This document shows, in pieces, positions 23,583 to 35,529 of a DNA stretch of 64,000 bases; within the stretch, counting starts at the first letter, position 1, and each line of letters opens with the position of its first letter. The stretch is from Akebia trifoliata (Eukaryota; Streptophyta; Magnoliopsida; Ranunculales; Lardizabalaceae): assembly GCA_017979445.1 (NCBI GenBank), contig CM030714.1, positions 19,401,892 through 19,465,891 on the forward strand. Reading direction: 5' to 3'. Under the pieces are notes generated by a model that saw only the letters and a list, made by a program, of their open reading frames with translations, searched no databases and was not told where the DNA came from. The position numbers were made by a program, and so were the translations under genes.

Positions 23583-24176
23583 GATGGGTAGAGAGTGGAG
23601 GACCAGAGTGGCGCCTCAGTCATCTGACGAGGAGGAGGAGGCCAGACCTTGGATCCGAACCCGTTTTGCTTTGGGGTCCGGTGTAGCAACAGGTATGGTC
23701 GACCTAGACGGCCTTTGTAAAGGCCTGATTCATCTTCAGTAGCTGGTTCTTCTTCAAGCAGTCAGGTAGATGAGGCCAGTACTTCTCAGAGTGGTCTGGT
23801 TGAGGACTTTCCCGGCAGCAGTGGTGGGAGAGGCAGATGTGGTGGATGAGGTCAAGCAGATAGGGCCGTAGGCGATGGTAGAGTGGATAGAGAGGTTCCC
23901 AAGGTAGAGATCCCTGAGGAGGAGAGTGAGAGGGTTTCATATACCTCTCTTCTACGTGGATTAGGGAGACACGTCTCAATGCTGGTTTGATTAGATATCC
24001 CTACCTCTTATCCTTCAGCCAGCTTCATAGGGAGATGGAGTGCATTCTTGGTTACTCCTACACTATTTTCTGATAACATAAAGATGTAGTTTTCGACAGT
24101 GGGCTTTGGCACCTTCTTGACGATACCAGCATTTAAAGCAAATCGACTTCTATTTCTAGCCATGGCAGAGAGGTGG
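23583..24176 (+). pseudogene. Plant mobile domain (PMD/ATL) protein fragment
   Basis: Starts with an ATG at 23583 and an acidic, serine-rich N-terminus (MGREWRTRVAPQSSDEEEE). After several frame changes it reads DVVFDSGLWHLLDDTSI (24083-24133) and, one frame over, NRLLFLAMAERW, ending exactly at 24176. FDSGLWHLL...LxxAERW is the opening of the plant mobile domain, found in MAIN-like proteins, in some MULE transposons and as an extra ORF in Tat retroelements. The LTR at 24177 begins immediately after the AERW codons, where the domain would normally continue. So either the LTR inserted here, or this is an ORF1 truncated by a rearrangement. Broken by at least three frame changes or stops. Confidence 0.5.
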
Positions 24177-24758
24177 TGTAGACACCCCATTTTTACATCT
24201 GCCCAATTCGATAATTTGTCAGTTGGCTGTTGTGGATTCCTAATGATAAGCATAAAAGAACTCGAAGGCTTATGAGTACTGCTTGATTCCTTCTATTTCT
24301 AGTCTTTTCATCCTCCCTACTCGTCACGACTCAACATAGAAGTTTACGCATGCTTAGGATCGCTACATCTTACGCTCGACTTAGCAAACACGTATGCATA
24401 GGTTTGCTACACAGTTCGATAAGTTAGAGACCCCGTTACGCTAAGAAAATATGATTTTGAGACTTAGAAATAATCACGTAGGAACTGAAAGAAACCTCAC
24501 GCTAAAATTTGTAAAAAACTGTAAAAGTCACCAAAATGACAAAAATACCCCTCATAAATTTTGGATCCTCGAAAAATCTCAAAAGTACCTCCATTGCACT
24601 CAGAATGTGATTTCGAGTCTAACGAAACCCAAATCGATGAAAATAGAGAAATTCAAGAAAAATCATATAAAAATCACCAAAATGACGAAAATACCCCTCA
24701 TAAATTTCGGACCCCTATCCTTTTTATTTAGCAGAAAGGTCGGGTCGAGGCGATTTCA
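24177..24758 (+). mobile_element. Tat/Ogre-like LTR (short form), plus orientation
   Basis: Begins TGTAGACACCCCATTTTT at 24177 and ends ...TTTCA at 24758, two bases before a primer-binding site. At 582 bp it appears to be a deletion derivative of the 3.7-kb inverted copy at 47232-50952: both share the terminal 500 bp in the same order (ggatcgctac, ttcgataa, acccctcataaattt, attgaactcaga-like), but the long AT-rich middle is missing here. Confidence 0.7.
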
Positions 24759-24759
24759 G

Positions 24760-24778
24760 TGGCGACTCCACTGGGGAC
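24760..24778 (+). other. Primer-binding site, Tat/Ogre type
   Basis: TGGCGACTCCACTGGGGAC immediately after the LTR. This matches the tRNA-Arg-type primer-binding site known for Ogre/Tat elements and fixes the orientation of this copy. Confidence 0.75.
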
Positions 24779-25894
24779 ATTTAGGGTCAAACTTGACCTG
24801 ATCGAAGACTATCCTTAGGTTGACTTTTTTCTCTAGTCAACCCAATTAATTCAATGAGACTCTTAGATTAGGCTAGATTTTATCCTTTCTTTCATTGGCA
24901 TGTGATTAGATATATTCAGTTACCTATTTCTGTTGATTTGTTTGATGATTGAATGTATTTGATTTCTATGGTTGGATATTTGCGAAAAATGCCCCGAGTG
25001 CACTTTGTCCCTTTGCACACACTCACAAACATTCATACGCATATTTGCATCATGTTATGTCCTTATAAATCCAGTAGCTAGATCTAAACTAACTTGGTCC
25101 TTCGGGACAAGGGGGATGCCTGTGAACGCTACAACTTTAGTACAGTACCTTCGGGTATATCAAACTGGAACACCACGTACTGCTTGACCAAGTAAAACTG
25201 GGATAGTATATCGGTGTTTCGGACTGAAGTAACCTGAGTTTTGTCCTAACCTAGCCTCAATAATATAGAAAGCCTAGAACTTAGGTGCGGACCTCATAGG
25301 CCACGAATCGAATTGACCATAAGTACTCCCGGATTGCCTTTCTTTAATCTAACTAAAAGGTAAGTGGGTGGACCGATCCACACTGTTCAAAGGGAACCCG
25401 CAATATCGGTCCAACCCAATAAATGTAATTGAAAAAGTTGTGTTAGCTAATCAATTTCCAACCCATTAGCCCAATTGGTAAGTTGATCTTTTGAATCAAT
25501 ATACGAGCCGATCGAGTTAATTGGTTCAATTAAATGTCAATGAGGTGATATATTGTTTTTTGGATTCATTAGATAGAATCGGTCCAAATGTGGTAACTGA
25601 ACTTCTTTTTCTGACTAATTCTATTCAATGGATCGAACCTTTCTTTAAATCAAAATGGTTGAATCACATTAAAGATCGTACCAAAATATAGATATGGCTT
25701 GTTTTTAATGTGTCAGTAATAGGAGTTAGTTTATTTTGGTTAGATGGCTCATGATGATATACGATTGTTGATGGATCGAGCCTTAGAAGCATTTACCACA
25801 GTGGAACCGCACTTAAGTTCAAGTCTCTAGGCTCACTATATGATTGAGGCTAGGTTAGGACAAAGCTAAGAACACTTCAACCCAAAATATCGAT
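24779..25894 (+). mobile_element. Tat leader, inverted-repeat arm and spacer
   Basis: 24779-25300 (tggtccttcgggac near 25093 as landmark) is repeated in reverse at 46788-47211, continued by 25810-25899 on this side of element A. Two leaders therefore faced each other around a spacer of about 510 bp (25300-25810) before element A inserted. No coding region. Confidence 0.7.
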
Positions 25895-25899
25895 ATACT
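25895..25899. other. Target-site duplication of element A (left)
   Basis: atact, repeated at 46783-46787 directly after the right LTR. Confidence 0.85.
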
Positions 25900-27093
25900 T
25901 GATGAGTGTCTCCAAACACTCAATTATACACATATTTTTCGAATATTTATCTTGATTTTTATACCTATTTTTTCCTATTAAGGTAATAATCATGATAAGC
26001 CTCAAAACACCATATTGCATGTTAATTAGGCTTAAATATATATAAATAAATTTATTTAATAGATAAATCTAATTACATGTGTTTCTTGTGCAGAAAATCA
26101 ACAATTTGGAATCAAAATCTCAAGGCAAAAGTATTTGGGCCCACTTTTGAATGTCCTAATCCTTAACTCATATTCTCCTCTTTTGTCTTTTTGTGCAAAG
26201 AAAAGTTGAGGCTACTTTTAGACTCTTCTACACACATTTTTCTCTATAAATAGAGCTTCAAACTCTAGAGAAAGGGTCCCATCTTGGTTCTCTTATCCAA
26301 GACTCCTTTAATCTAAGGCTCTTAGCCTATTCTCTTATTTTTTGTATTTTTATTTTCTAGTTATTTTCTTTTGGCTAAATAGTCTTGTAAGAAGTAGAAG
26401 AAGAAGAAGTTGTAAGTTTCTTCATGAAATGAAGAAAAGTTATTTCATCTCTTATCTTCCCTCTCTTGCAATGACATTAGGCTAAGTTCCCCTCCATTGG
26501 AGAGTGGAAAAGTCTAGAGCAAGTTTTTGTGTTATTTCTAATTTCAAGCCTTTCTTTTATTAAAATGCTTATGAGTTCTCTTTAAGTTTCTTGCACCTTT
26601 TATTCTTAATATAGATACTTTATGCTTAGATTAGATCAAGATAAAGTATGCTTAAACTAGATAATTGGTAGTAGAAGTTTTCAAAGAATTCTACTTTGTT
26701 TATGTTCCCTTATTTCATTTCATTTACAAAACTTTCCCATCTAAGGAGCTAACACCAAGCCCTTACAATTGAGTTATAAAAAGGCTAAAAACTAGGAATT
26801 GCTCATGAACATGTTCTAGGTAGATCCACCTCCAATGGTGTTTTAATTACATAAGTTTACTTGCTTTTAATTTCATTTTCGTTAGTTTATTTTCTAGTAA
26901 TTTTACATCTTCTTATAAGTTCAAAAATACAAAGAAATACAGTTTTAATTCCTTTTAATTAATTTGAATTTTATCTTCTTAGCTTAACTTTATTCCTCCT
27001 TTCTCTTGGGTTCGATCTCCTACTTGCCCCAAAAGTAAGGTAAAAGTAAGATTATTATTAACTCCAGTGAGAAGAACAATGATAGTCTCATCA
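25900..27093 (+). repeat. 5' LTR of element A
   Basis: 1194 bp, TGATGAGTGTCTCC ... GATAGTCTCATCA, so the ends carry the inverted repeat TGATGAG/CTCATCA. TATA box at 26245-26253. Confidence 0.92.
26245..26253 (+). promoter_or_regulatory. TATA box of the element A 5' LTR
   Basis: TATAAATAG about 345 bp into the LTR, as expected for the U3/R boundary. Equivalents lie at 45932-45940 (A 3' LTR) and 39241-39249, minus strand (B 5' LTR). Confidence 0.7.
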
Positions 27094-27099
27094 GAATTT

Positions 27100-27117
27100 T
27101 GGCGTTGCTGCCGGGGA
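27100..27117 (+). other. Primer-binding site of element A
   Basis: TGGCGTTGCTGCCGGGGA, 6 bp after the LTR. It resembles the tRNA-Asp-type site used by Athila elements. Confidence 0.8.
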
Positions 27118-28293
27118 AAGGTAAAGGTATTAGTGGTAAGTTTTGATTTAAAATTTATTTATTTCATTTTGATTTTATTTTATTTTTTTCTTTTGATTTC
27201 TTTCTATAAGTTCAAGTGTTCTAGAGGTTTTAAGAGAGAAGGAAGAAGAAAAAACATTGAAAAAAAAAAGTCATTCCCATTTTCTTTTTCACCCTAGACA
27301 GTAGAACTTAAACTGACTGTAACTTTTTGCTCCGATCTCCGATTATATATTATAATATATCGATTTGGGGTAGAATGAAATTTTCTATAAGAATGTGACA
27401 AAGTTAGCAAGATTGTGGTTTGTCAGATTTTGTTTTTGAGTCGGTTTACTATCATTTCCTTTAACATTTCTTTTTTACTTCTTGTAGGTGAACATTTTTT
27501 TTTCTTCTTTTCTTTCAATTTTCTTGAATCTTTAATTAGGTTTATTTTTATTTTTTAAAAACACTTGTATAAGATTCTTTGTAATTTTTTTAATTATCCA
27601 TGAAGGCTTGGATTGTAATAGACTAAGGAAGGACGACGGGTGGACACGGCTCCTTAGGTTCGCACACCAAAATTGGAGTAAGTAGCCTAAGTCGACTCAA
27701 ACCATCTTCACCCCGTCTAGCACGGGAGGTAATCTCGAAACACACCCATGCCTCTCTTTGCTAGTGGGTTACTCCTTGCCTTTGTATGTTATTTTTCTAA
27801 TTTGCACACACTTGGAATAGTTAATTAAGTAATAAAGAGCACGCCTCTCCTAGGGATGGCATGATAAGATAAGGATTGGAAGTCATTACCAATTCCTTAC
27901 TCTAATTAAGATAATCAACTCACTAGTCATCCAATCAAATTAATTAAAATCAATTAGACTTGACTATAGGACCCACGAGTTCAATAGGAGAAATTCCGCT
28001 TCAAGTTGTGCCAATTGCGCTTCTTGGTCATCATTTGTATCTAGTAAGATCTTACCCTTTGAGGGATAGACTCAATCTATTCAAGAAAGGAAGGTGACTT
28101 AAGAGTGTCCTTGCTTATGCATTGTGAGCTACCTCCGATCTGGAGATCCGAATGATTCAACCTTGACTTCATAGAATCGAGTTGGAAGGCTAGTTGTGAT
28201 ATTTGTACCTAGTTAGGAGCTGTCTAGCTTTAGGTAACCTATCTAGGTCCAGTCTTTTCTTTTCTTGGTTGTTTGATCGACTGTGTGATTTGC
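27118..28293 (+). other. Untranslated leader of element A
   Basis: About 1.2 kb without a supported ORF, homologous to 37196-38375 (minus strand) in element B. T-rich near 27150-27240. Confidence 0.7.
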
Positions 28294-29159
28294 ATGCTTG
28301 GTAGATGTTCACAAAACATCATGTTAGAACCATTTGATCCTGAGATCGAACGTACCGTTAGTAGGATACGCAAGACACCATCAGTAGTTATAATGGATGA
28401 TCGAGAGCGAACTCTCAATGAGCTCTTCGCTCCAGTTTCTGCATCTCCTCCTACATGCATTGTGTTATCATTGAACAATGCACCTCAGTTTGAAATTAGG
28501 ACTGCCACCATCAATATGTTCCCTAAGTTCCACGGTTTAGAGCATGAACAACCTTACACTCACCTTAATCGATTCTTGACTATATGTCAAATTTTTAGAA
28601 ATCATAATCTAGATGAGGAGAGTATCAAACTTATTCTGTTCCCGTTATCCTTGGAAGACCATGCAACTGTGTGGTTGAACTCCCTAACACCCAATTTCAT
28701 ATCTACTTGGGATATTCTATCCAAGAAATTCATGGCCAAATTCTACCCCGTTGCCAAAATTGAGAAAATGAAGGACTTCATTAGAAATTTTAGAGTCCGT
28801 CCTAATGATGAATTTTCCCAAACTTGGGAAAGATTCAATGATATTATTGGTCAAGTGCCCACACCAAGGTATTGACAAAGCACAGTTGGTGCAAAGTTTT
28901 TATAGAGGATTAACAATGAATCAACGTACCTTAGTCGAGTCAATGCATAAAGGTCAGTTCATGAACCAGACTCCCAACCAAGCGTACGATTTCCTCGTAG
29001 AGTTAGCCGAAAGTTCTCAAAATTGGAGCACTAACCAAGAAGAGTTTGATAGAGATGATTCGGTTAGAAAGACAGGCATGTATGAGATGAAGGCAGACCC
29101 TGACCTCAAAAATGTTATGTCTTGTCTAGTGAGTGGGATGAAAAACCTCACAAAGAAGT
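28294..29159 (+). pseudogene. gag: gag, first part (element A)
   Basis: Capsid-type gag of Athila character. The first ATG of the frame is at 28294. Recognisable blocks are FPKFHGLEHEQPYTHLNRF, LILFPLSLEDHATVWLNSL and TWDILSKKFMAKFYP (retrotransposon gag domain), then LVQSFYRGLT and LVESMHKGQF. Compared with element B there is one extra base near 28841, which shifts the frame and creates a stop at 28873-28875. The sequence continues in the other frame to 29159, where element B interrupts it; gag resumes at 39600. Gag would form the virus-like particle in the cytoplasm. This copy cannot make it whole. Confidence 0.88.
29155..29159. other. Target-site duplication of element B (left)
   Basis: gaagt, repeated at 39595-39599 immediately after the right LTR of element B. 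Confidence 0.9.
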
Positions 29160-30331
29160 TGATGAGACTATCGTTATTCTTCTCACTGAAACTAATAATA
29201 ATCTTACTTTTACCTTACTTGTGGGACAAGTAGGGGATCGAACCAAAGAGAAATGAGGAATAGAGTTAAGCTAAGAAGATAAAATTTAAATTAATTAAAA
29301 GAAATTAAAATTATTTTTCTTTGTATTTTTGAACTAATAAGAAGATGTAAAATTGCTAGAAAATAAATTAAAGTAAGTGAAATTAAAAGTAAGTAAACTT
29401 ATGAAATTAAAACACCATTGGAGGTGGATCTACCTAGAACATGTTGATGAGCAATTCCTAGTTTCTAGCCTTTTTATAACTCAATCGTAAAGGCTTGGTG
29501 TTAGCTCCTTAGATGGGAAAGTTTTCAAAATGAAATGAAATAAGGAAACATAAACAAAGTAGAATTCTTTGAAAATTTCTACTATCAATTATCTAGTATA
29601 AGTATACTTTATCTTGATCTAATCTAAGCATAAAGTATCTATATTAAGAATAAAAGGTGCAAGAAACTTAAAGAGAACTCATAAGCATTTTAAATAAAAG
29701 AAAGGCTTGAAATTAGAAATAACACAAGAACTTGCTCTAGGCTTTTCCACTCTCTAATGGAGGGGAATTTAGCCTAATGTCATTGCAAGAGAGGGAAGAT
29801 AAGAGATGAAATAACTTTTCTTCATTTCATAAAGAAACTTACAACTTCTTCTTCTTCTACTTCTTACAAGACTATTTAGCCAAAAGAAAATAACTAAAAA
29901 ATGAAAATACAAAAAATAAGAGAATAGGTTAAGAATCTTAGATTAAAGGAGTCTTGGATAAGAGAACCAAGATGGGACCCTTTCTCTAGAAAAATGTGTG
30001 TAGAAGAGTCTAAAAGTAGGCTCTACTTTTCTTTGCACAAAAAGACAAAAGAGGAGAATATGAGTTAAGGATTAGGGCATTCCAAAGTGGGCCCAAATAC
30101 TTTTGCCTTGAGATTTTGATTCCAAATTGTTGATTTTCTACACAAGAAACACACGTACTTAGATTTATCTAGTAAATAAATTTATTTATATATATTTAAG
30201 CCTAATTATCATGCAACATGGTGTTTTGAGGCTTATCATGATTATTACCTTAATATGGAAAAATATGTATAAAAATCAAGGTAAATATCCGAAAAATGTG
30301 TGTATAGTTGAGTGTTTGGAAACACTCATCA
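29160..30331 (-). repeat. 3' LTR of element B (TATA deleted)
   Basis: 1172 bp against 1195 bp for the 5' LTR. Most of the difference is one deletion at about 29989-29991. It removes the 23 bases present at 39230-39252 in the partner, which include the TATA box. Confidence 0.9.
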
Positions 30332-30350
30332 CACCCCCAAACTTACCTTT
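30332..30350 (-). other. Polypurine tract of element B
   Basis: On the minus strand ggtaagtttgggggtg directly precedes the 3' LTR. It is the counterpart of 45570-45584 in element A. Confidence 0.7.
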
Positions 30351-31611
30351 TTCTAGTCCCTAGAAAATAAAACTACTACTTTCACAGGCTCCTCGACTGT
30401 ATTTAGCGAATGCAGCAAGCCCTTGAACCACTAGGTTACCCCTAATGGACGAGTTTGACTCTTGAGGGTTTGCAGAAAATATACCCACAAAATTTGAAAA
30501 CAACTTTGAAGTAAAAATAGTCAAAATCAAAACTTATATTGAAAAGCACAAGTCATTTTTTTTTGTCAATTAATTGGAAGTATTGCTTGGTATAGAGGCC
30601 CAACCCTTATTTCTCTGCGACAAAACTTAGACTTAAATTGACCTTTGAGCGATTGTGGTTCTAACTCAGAAATTTAAGAGATTCGATTTCCTAGAATGAT
30701 TTTCAACTTTCTAACTACTCAAGAATAGTTGGAGTAACTTAGGGTTTAATTCTAAACTTAGCATCTTGTCTGGAGTAGTGAAAAGTGTGGATATTTACTT
30801 TAATACCTCTAACGGGTTTTATCTGTGATATTCCCGTATACTCACATTTTTACACTTGATGGTTTTCACCCTACTAAAACTTTACATAACCTTTTGGATC
30901 TTTAAATTTGTTTTTTTTTTGAAAGGTCTTTTTTTTTATTTATTACTTTTTCACTCTTTTTCTAAGAAAAGTAGGCAGTCATTTTCAAGGTACCCAGTCT
31001 AATTCAATGGTTGCTATATAAGGTGTATACAACCCAATTCTATTTTTCTTCTAATCAGCCAACCAATTGAATAAGGAAGTCAAAGTTCATCAAACCTAGT
31101 TTTTCCTTAAACTCTAGGTAGAAAGAAGGTAACAAGCTCTCTTAATATAATGTAGACTCTTGCTAACCTTATTAAAAGTGATTATAAACTAAAAGATAAC
31201 TTTGCTTTAACTTTTGCCTAAGAGAAACACAAATGGGGACTCTAGATCATATCTTCCAATGAAAGACTAATTAAATATTTTTGACCAAGTGCTTAAAGAT
31301 ACAAGCTACAATTTTGAGCAAAATACAACAAAGATACCAACTAATTTTTTTTTTTTTTTAAATATAAGAAGAAAGTAATAAGTGGAAATCTGACCCATAC
31401 ACCCCCAAACTTAAACATTATATTGTCCTCAATATTTCAACATATACATGCAAAGGTAAAATTGAAATTGACAAAATGAAATGAAGTGGGTTAGATAGCA
31501 CTTGAGAAAGACCTTACAGTCCTGTTTATATTTAACACAATGTCCCCTGAGACGTGTGAGTTACCTTCCAGAAGCGCTAAGTTTAACGTCTTTAACCAGA
31601 CGAAAACAAAG
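30351..31611 (-). other. Gene-free 3' region of element B
   Basis: About 1.25 kb between the end of integrase and the polypurine tract, where some Athila elements carry an envelope-like ORF. No ORF above 60 codons with protein character is present. It contains the conserved gggaggcaaccca-type motif seen near 44343 in element A, in a diverged form (about 31553-31566). Confidence 0.7.
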
Positions 31612-32661
31612 TTAATTTTGATAGACGGGATCATCGAGGAGAAGAACTTCCTCATGCGGAACATACTCAAGAAAAGGTTTGATATGTTGGCCATTCACTT
31701 TGAAAGTGGATCCATCCTTAGGATTAAGGACTTCAACAGCACCATGGGGGTAGACTGTTTGGATAATATATGGGCCAGTCCATCGAGACTTAAGTTTTTC
31801 TGGAAAAAATTGGAGTCTGTTATCATACAATAAAACTCTTTGATTAGGAATGAAATTCCTTCTAAGAATGTGCCTATCGTGAATGAATTTGGTACGTTCT
31901 TTGTACCTTTTGACACAATCATACGAGTCATTTCTAATCTCTTCTAACTCGTCTAGTTGTAACTTTCTCTTCTCACCGGCTTTATCAAAATCAAAGTTGA
32001 GGCGCTTGATCGCCCAATATGCACGATGCTCGAGTTCTACAGGGAAATGACAAGTCTTGTCAAAAACTAACCGGTAAGGAGACATCCCAATGGGTGTATT
32101 GAATGCAGTACTATAGGTCTAGAGTGAATCACTCAATCTCAAAGACCAATCTTTCCTTGAAGGATGAACTATTTTTTCTAAGATAGTCTTTATTTCCCTG
32201 TTAGAAATCTCCACTTGCCCACTTGTTTGTGGGTGGTAAGGTGTGGCAACCTTATGTGTTATGAGGTATTTCTTTATCAACGCAGTAAAAATCTTGTTGC
32301 AAAAATGCGAGCCACCATTATTTATGATAGCTCGCGGAGTACCGAATCTTGAAAAAATCTTCTCCTTGATAAATTTTATTACAACCTTGTGATCGTTAGT
32401 TCTACATGCCACAGCTTCGACCCATTTTGACACATAATCAACGGCAACTAGGATATATTGGTAACCCTGAGAGATAGGAAATGGTCCCATGAAGTCTATA
32501 CCCCACACGTCAAAAATTTCGATGATCAGGATAGGATTTTGAGGCATTTCATTTCTCTTAGATATTTTTCCTAATCTCTGACATCTATCACAAGATCTGC
32601 TAAACTTGTGGGCATCACGAAAAATACTAGGACAAAAAAAATCGCATTGTAAGATTTTCAT
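31612..32661 (-). pseudogene. pol: integrase (element B)
   Basis: Two blocks. 32661-32119 has the end of the zinc-binding region (CDRCQRLGK), the first catalytic Asp (WGIDFMGPF) and the catalytic Glu ([10 protein letters not shown]). 32085-31612 is the C-terminal part, including [20 protein letters not shown]. The second catalytic Asp is replaced: codons 32317-32322 read NN where element A has GD. A TGG-to-TAG stop separates the blocks. Integrase would insert the cDNA into chromosomes. Loss of a DDE residue plus the stop make this copy inactive. Confidence 0.9.
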
Positions 32662-32838
32662 AGCGGTCTTCTTACCACTGAAGTGCCCTCCGTAGGCATG
32701 ATTATGGTAAAACTCTAGGATATTGACTTACTCACAGGTTGGAATACAACGTCTAATGATTTGATCGGGACAATACTTAAATAAGTATGGCTCATCCCAG
32801 AAATACCATTTTGTTTTTGACAGAAGATAGAGTTTCTC

Positions 32839-33292
32839 TTAACTAGTCATTTTGACTTGGAATTGACCTGTAACTACGTAGTTGGCAATGTATGCATACC
32901 ATGGAGCGTTGGCTTGAGAGATTTCCATAAGTTGCTCATCGGGAAAGGACTCAGAGATAGGTAAGGACTCCTCGGATGGCTTGTTAACTATCCTAGACAA
33001 GTGGTCAACTACGATATTTTTTGCCTCAATTTTGTCTCGAATCTCGAGATCAAACTCTTGTAGTAGTAAAATCCAATAAATTAACTTTGCTTTAGCATCT
33101 TTTTTTGATAGAAGGTACTTCAATGCTGCGTGGTTTGTGTATATCACAACTTTAGATCCTATGAGGTAGGGGCAAAATTTTTCAAACGGCATAGACCACT
33201 ACTAGAATTTCCTTTTCTGTTGTAGAGTAGTTAAGCTGAGCATCGTTAAGGGTTTTACTAGCATATTGGATAATATGAGGTTGTTTTTCGAT
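32839..33292 (-). pseudogene. pol: RNase H (element B)
   Basis: Continuation of RT: a stop follows GQ at about 33292, and a one-base shift near 33190 puts the rest in another frame ([20 protein letters not shown] ... VVDHLSR). The catalytic TDHAAL motif, intact in element A, is TNHAAL here (Asn codon 33133-33135). RNase H degrades the RNA strand during reverse transcription. Inactive in this copy. Confidence 0.85.
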
Positions 33293-34762
33293 TCACTGAC
33301 CCAAAATAGTGCCTATTGCATAATCCGAAGCGTCGCACAGAAGTTCGAATGGAATGCTCCAATTTGGAGGTTGAATAATAGGTGCTGAGATTAACTCGGA
33401 TTTGAGCTTGTTGAACGCAGAGACACATGACTCTGAAAAGTCGAAAGGAACATCCTTTCCCAATAGCTCACATAAATGCTTCGGGATTTTCCCGAAATCT
33501 TTAATGAATCTACGATAGAAATCCACATGGCCTAGGAATGACCTAATTTCTTTAACCGTTTTAAAATGTGGTAATTTTTCGATTAGACCTACCTTCGCCT
33601 TATCTACCTCAATCCCTTTAGTAGAAACAATGTGCCCTAGTACAATCCCCGATGTTACCGTGAAATGGCATTTTTCCCAATTGAGGACTAGATTGACCTC
33701 TTTGCAACGTACAAGGACTAAAGTCAAGTGATGGAGACATTCCTCAAAACTTGGTCCGAAAACTGAAAAATCATCCATGAACACTTTGAGATATCTTTCT
33801 AGCATGTTAGAGAATATACTCATCATATACTGCTGAAAAGTAACGGGTGCATTGCATAATCCAAAAGGTATGCGACAATATGCAAAAGTACCAAAAGGAC
33901 AGGTGAAAATTATTTTCTCTTGATCGATTGGAGCAAGAGGTATCTGGTTGTACCTGGAATAACCATCTAAGAAGCAATAGTAAGAATGTCTTGCTAGACG
34001 CTCTAACATTTGATCAATGAAAGGTAAGGGGAAATGATCCTTAGGAGTCATCGAGTTGAGTTTCCTAAAATCGATACATATTTTCTATCCATTTTAGACT
34101 CGAGTGGGGATTAATTCGTTGTCCTGGTTCACTACCACAGTGATACCAGATTTCTTAGGTACTACTTGTATAAGACTCACCCAATGACTGTCAGAGATAG
34201 GATAGATAATACCCACATCTAGCAATTTCATCACTTCCATCCGAACCACGTCTTTCATGACAAGATTTAGCCGTCTCTGATGTTCTAAGGTAGGCTTAGC
34301 GAAATCCTCTAAACGAATATGGTGCATCACCACAGATAGACTAATTTCCTTGATGTCAGCTATACTCCAACCATTAGCTTCTTGATGTTCTCTTAATACT
34401 CCTAACAACTGTTCTACTAGAACTTCATTGAGGTGAGAGGAAATGATCACGGGCAAGGTTTGATTCTTGCCAACAAATACATATCTCAAGGTCTCTAGAA
34501 GCGTCTTTAGTTCAAATTTTGGAGGCTCGACATGAGAAGGAACAAGATTGGATGTGTAAACAGGAAGACTTTCAGCTTTTGCGTGGCACCTCACAGAATC
34601 TAAGAGTGGAACGAATTCAAGCAAAGCATTCACTTCGCTTATAGATTCTTCTACGTCCAAGTCAAGGCCAAAGTGAGTCAAACATTTCATTAGGGGATCA
34701 GAGTACCCTAACTCTTGATACGTTTGATTGACTAACGTATCTATCATGTTCACTTCCTCCAT
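33293..34762 (-). pseudogene. pol: reverse transcriptase (element B)
   Basis: 34762-34094 is the region upstream of and entering RT; it ends at CAA-to-TAA and TGG-to-TAG stops where element A reads VQNGWRVCIDYRKLN. 34051-33293 holds the polymerase core: FPLPFIDQMLERL, FTCPFGTFAY, RIPFGLCNAP and the catalytic box VFMDDFSVFG (MDD codons 33770-33778), then SFLGHVDFYRRFIKDFGKI. The core frame is otherwise open for 252 codons, so this is the best-preserved domain of the element. RT copies element RNA into DNA. Confidence 0.92.
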
Positions 34763-34790
34763 ACCATCATCTACATCAATTCCTTAGAAA

Positions 34791-35464
34791 TTATGGAAGA
34801 CGTTCAGTTTCACTTTCATATCCCCAGATGCTAAAGTCATAATCCCATTTTTTACAACGAATGACTGTTTCAGACGTGGGTAAGAATGAATGTCCTAAGA
34901 TGATAGGAATATGACTGCTCGAATTGATGATTGGCTCTGTGTCTAAGACAACAAAGTCAACAGGGAAATAGAAATCTTTGACTTTAACTATCACGTCCTC
35001 AACTATACCCTTTGAAATTTTTATGGACCTATCGGCTAGACTCAACGTGATATCGGTGGGTATCAAAACCCCCAAACCTAATTGTTTATAAACCGAATAT
35101 GATAAAAGGTTCACACTGGCCCCTAAGTCTAAAAGACATTTTTCGACCACTTGATTTTCAATATGAATGTCGGACATCCAGGATCCTTAAATTTTGGTGC
35201 AATCATTTGTTGGATGAGCGACGAAGCTTGGGCTGCCATGATGGCTTCCCAAGGAAACGATATTTTCCTTTTAGCTGTGGTCAAATCCTTTAGGAATTTC
35301 GCATAAAAAGGTATCTGTTTAATGGCATCTAAGAATGGGATATTGATATGCACATTTTGGAAGACTTCTAAGACACCCTCAAATTGCTTATCTTTTTTAG
35401 AATCTCTAAGGCGATGGAAAAATGGAGCTTTTGGAATTGGCAAAATGATGGGAGGATTCTCCAA
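34791..35464 (-). pseudogene. pol: aspartic protease region (element B)
   Basis: 35464-35129 is the linker upstream (PFLDAIKQIPFYAKFLKDL is typical of Athila). 35177-34791, in another frame, carries the protease: the catalytic triplet in LLDLGASVNLLSYSVYKQLG (Asp codon 35127-35129) and the flap-side motif IPIILGHSFLPT. Protease would cleave the Gag-Pol polyprotein. A frameshift separates the two parts. Confidence 0.85.
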
Positions 35465-35529
35465 ATCTTTCTCCTTCTCTTTTGGAGACTCTATGACTTC
35501 TTTTTGAACTTTATCCTTCTCTAAGACTT

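Noticed and set aside
27000..27030. tRNA-like T-arm (gggttcgatctcc)
   Set aside because: It is part of the Athila LTR, repeated in all four LTRs, with no acceptor or anticodon arms around it.
28273..28293. gag start at 28273 (and at 37216 in element B)
   Set aside because: That codon is TTG; the first ATG of the frame is at 28294 (37195 in B).
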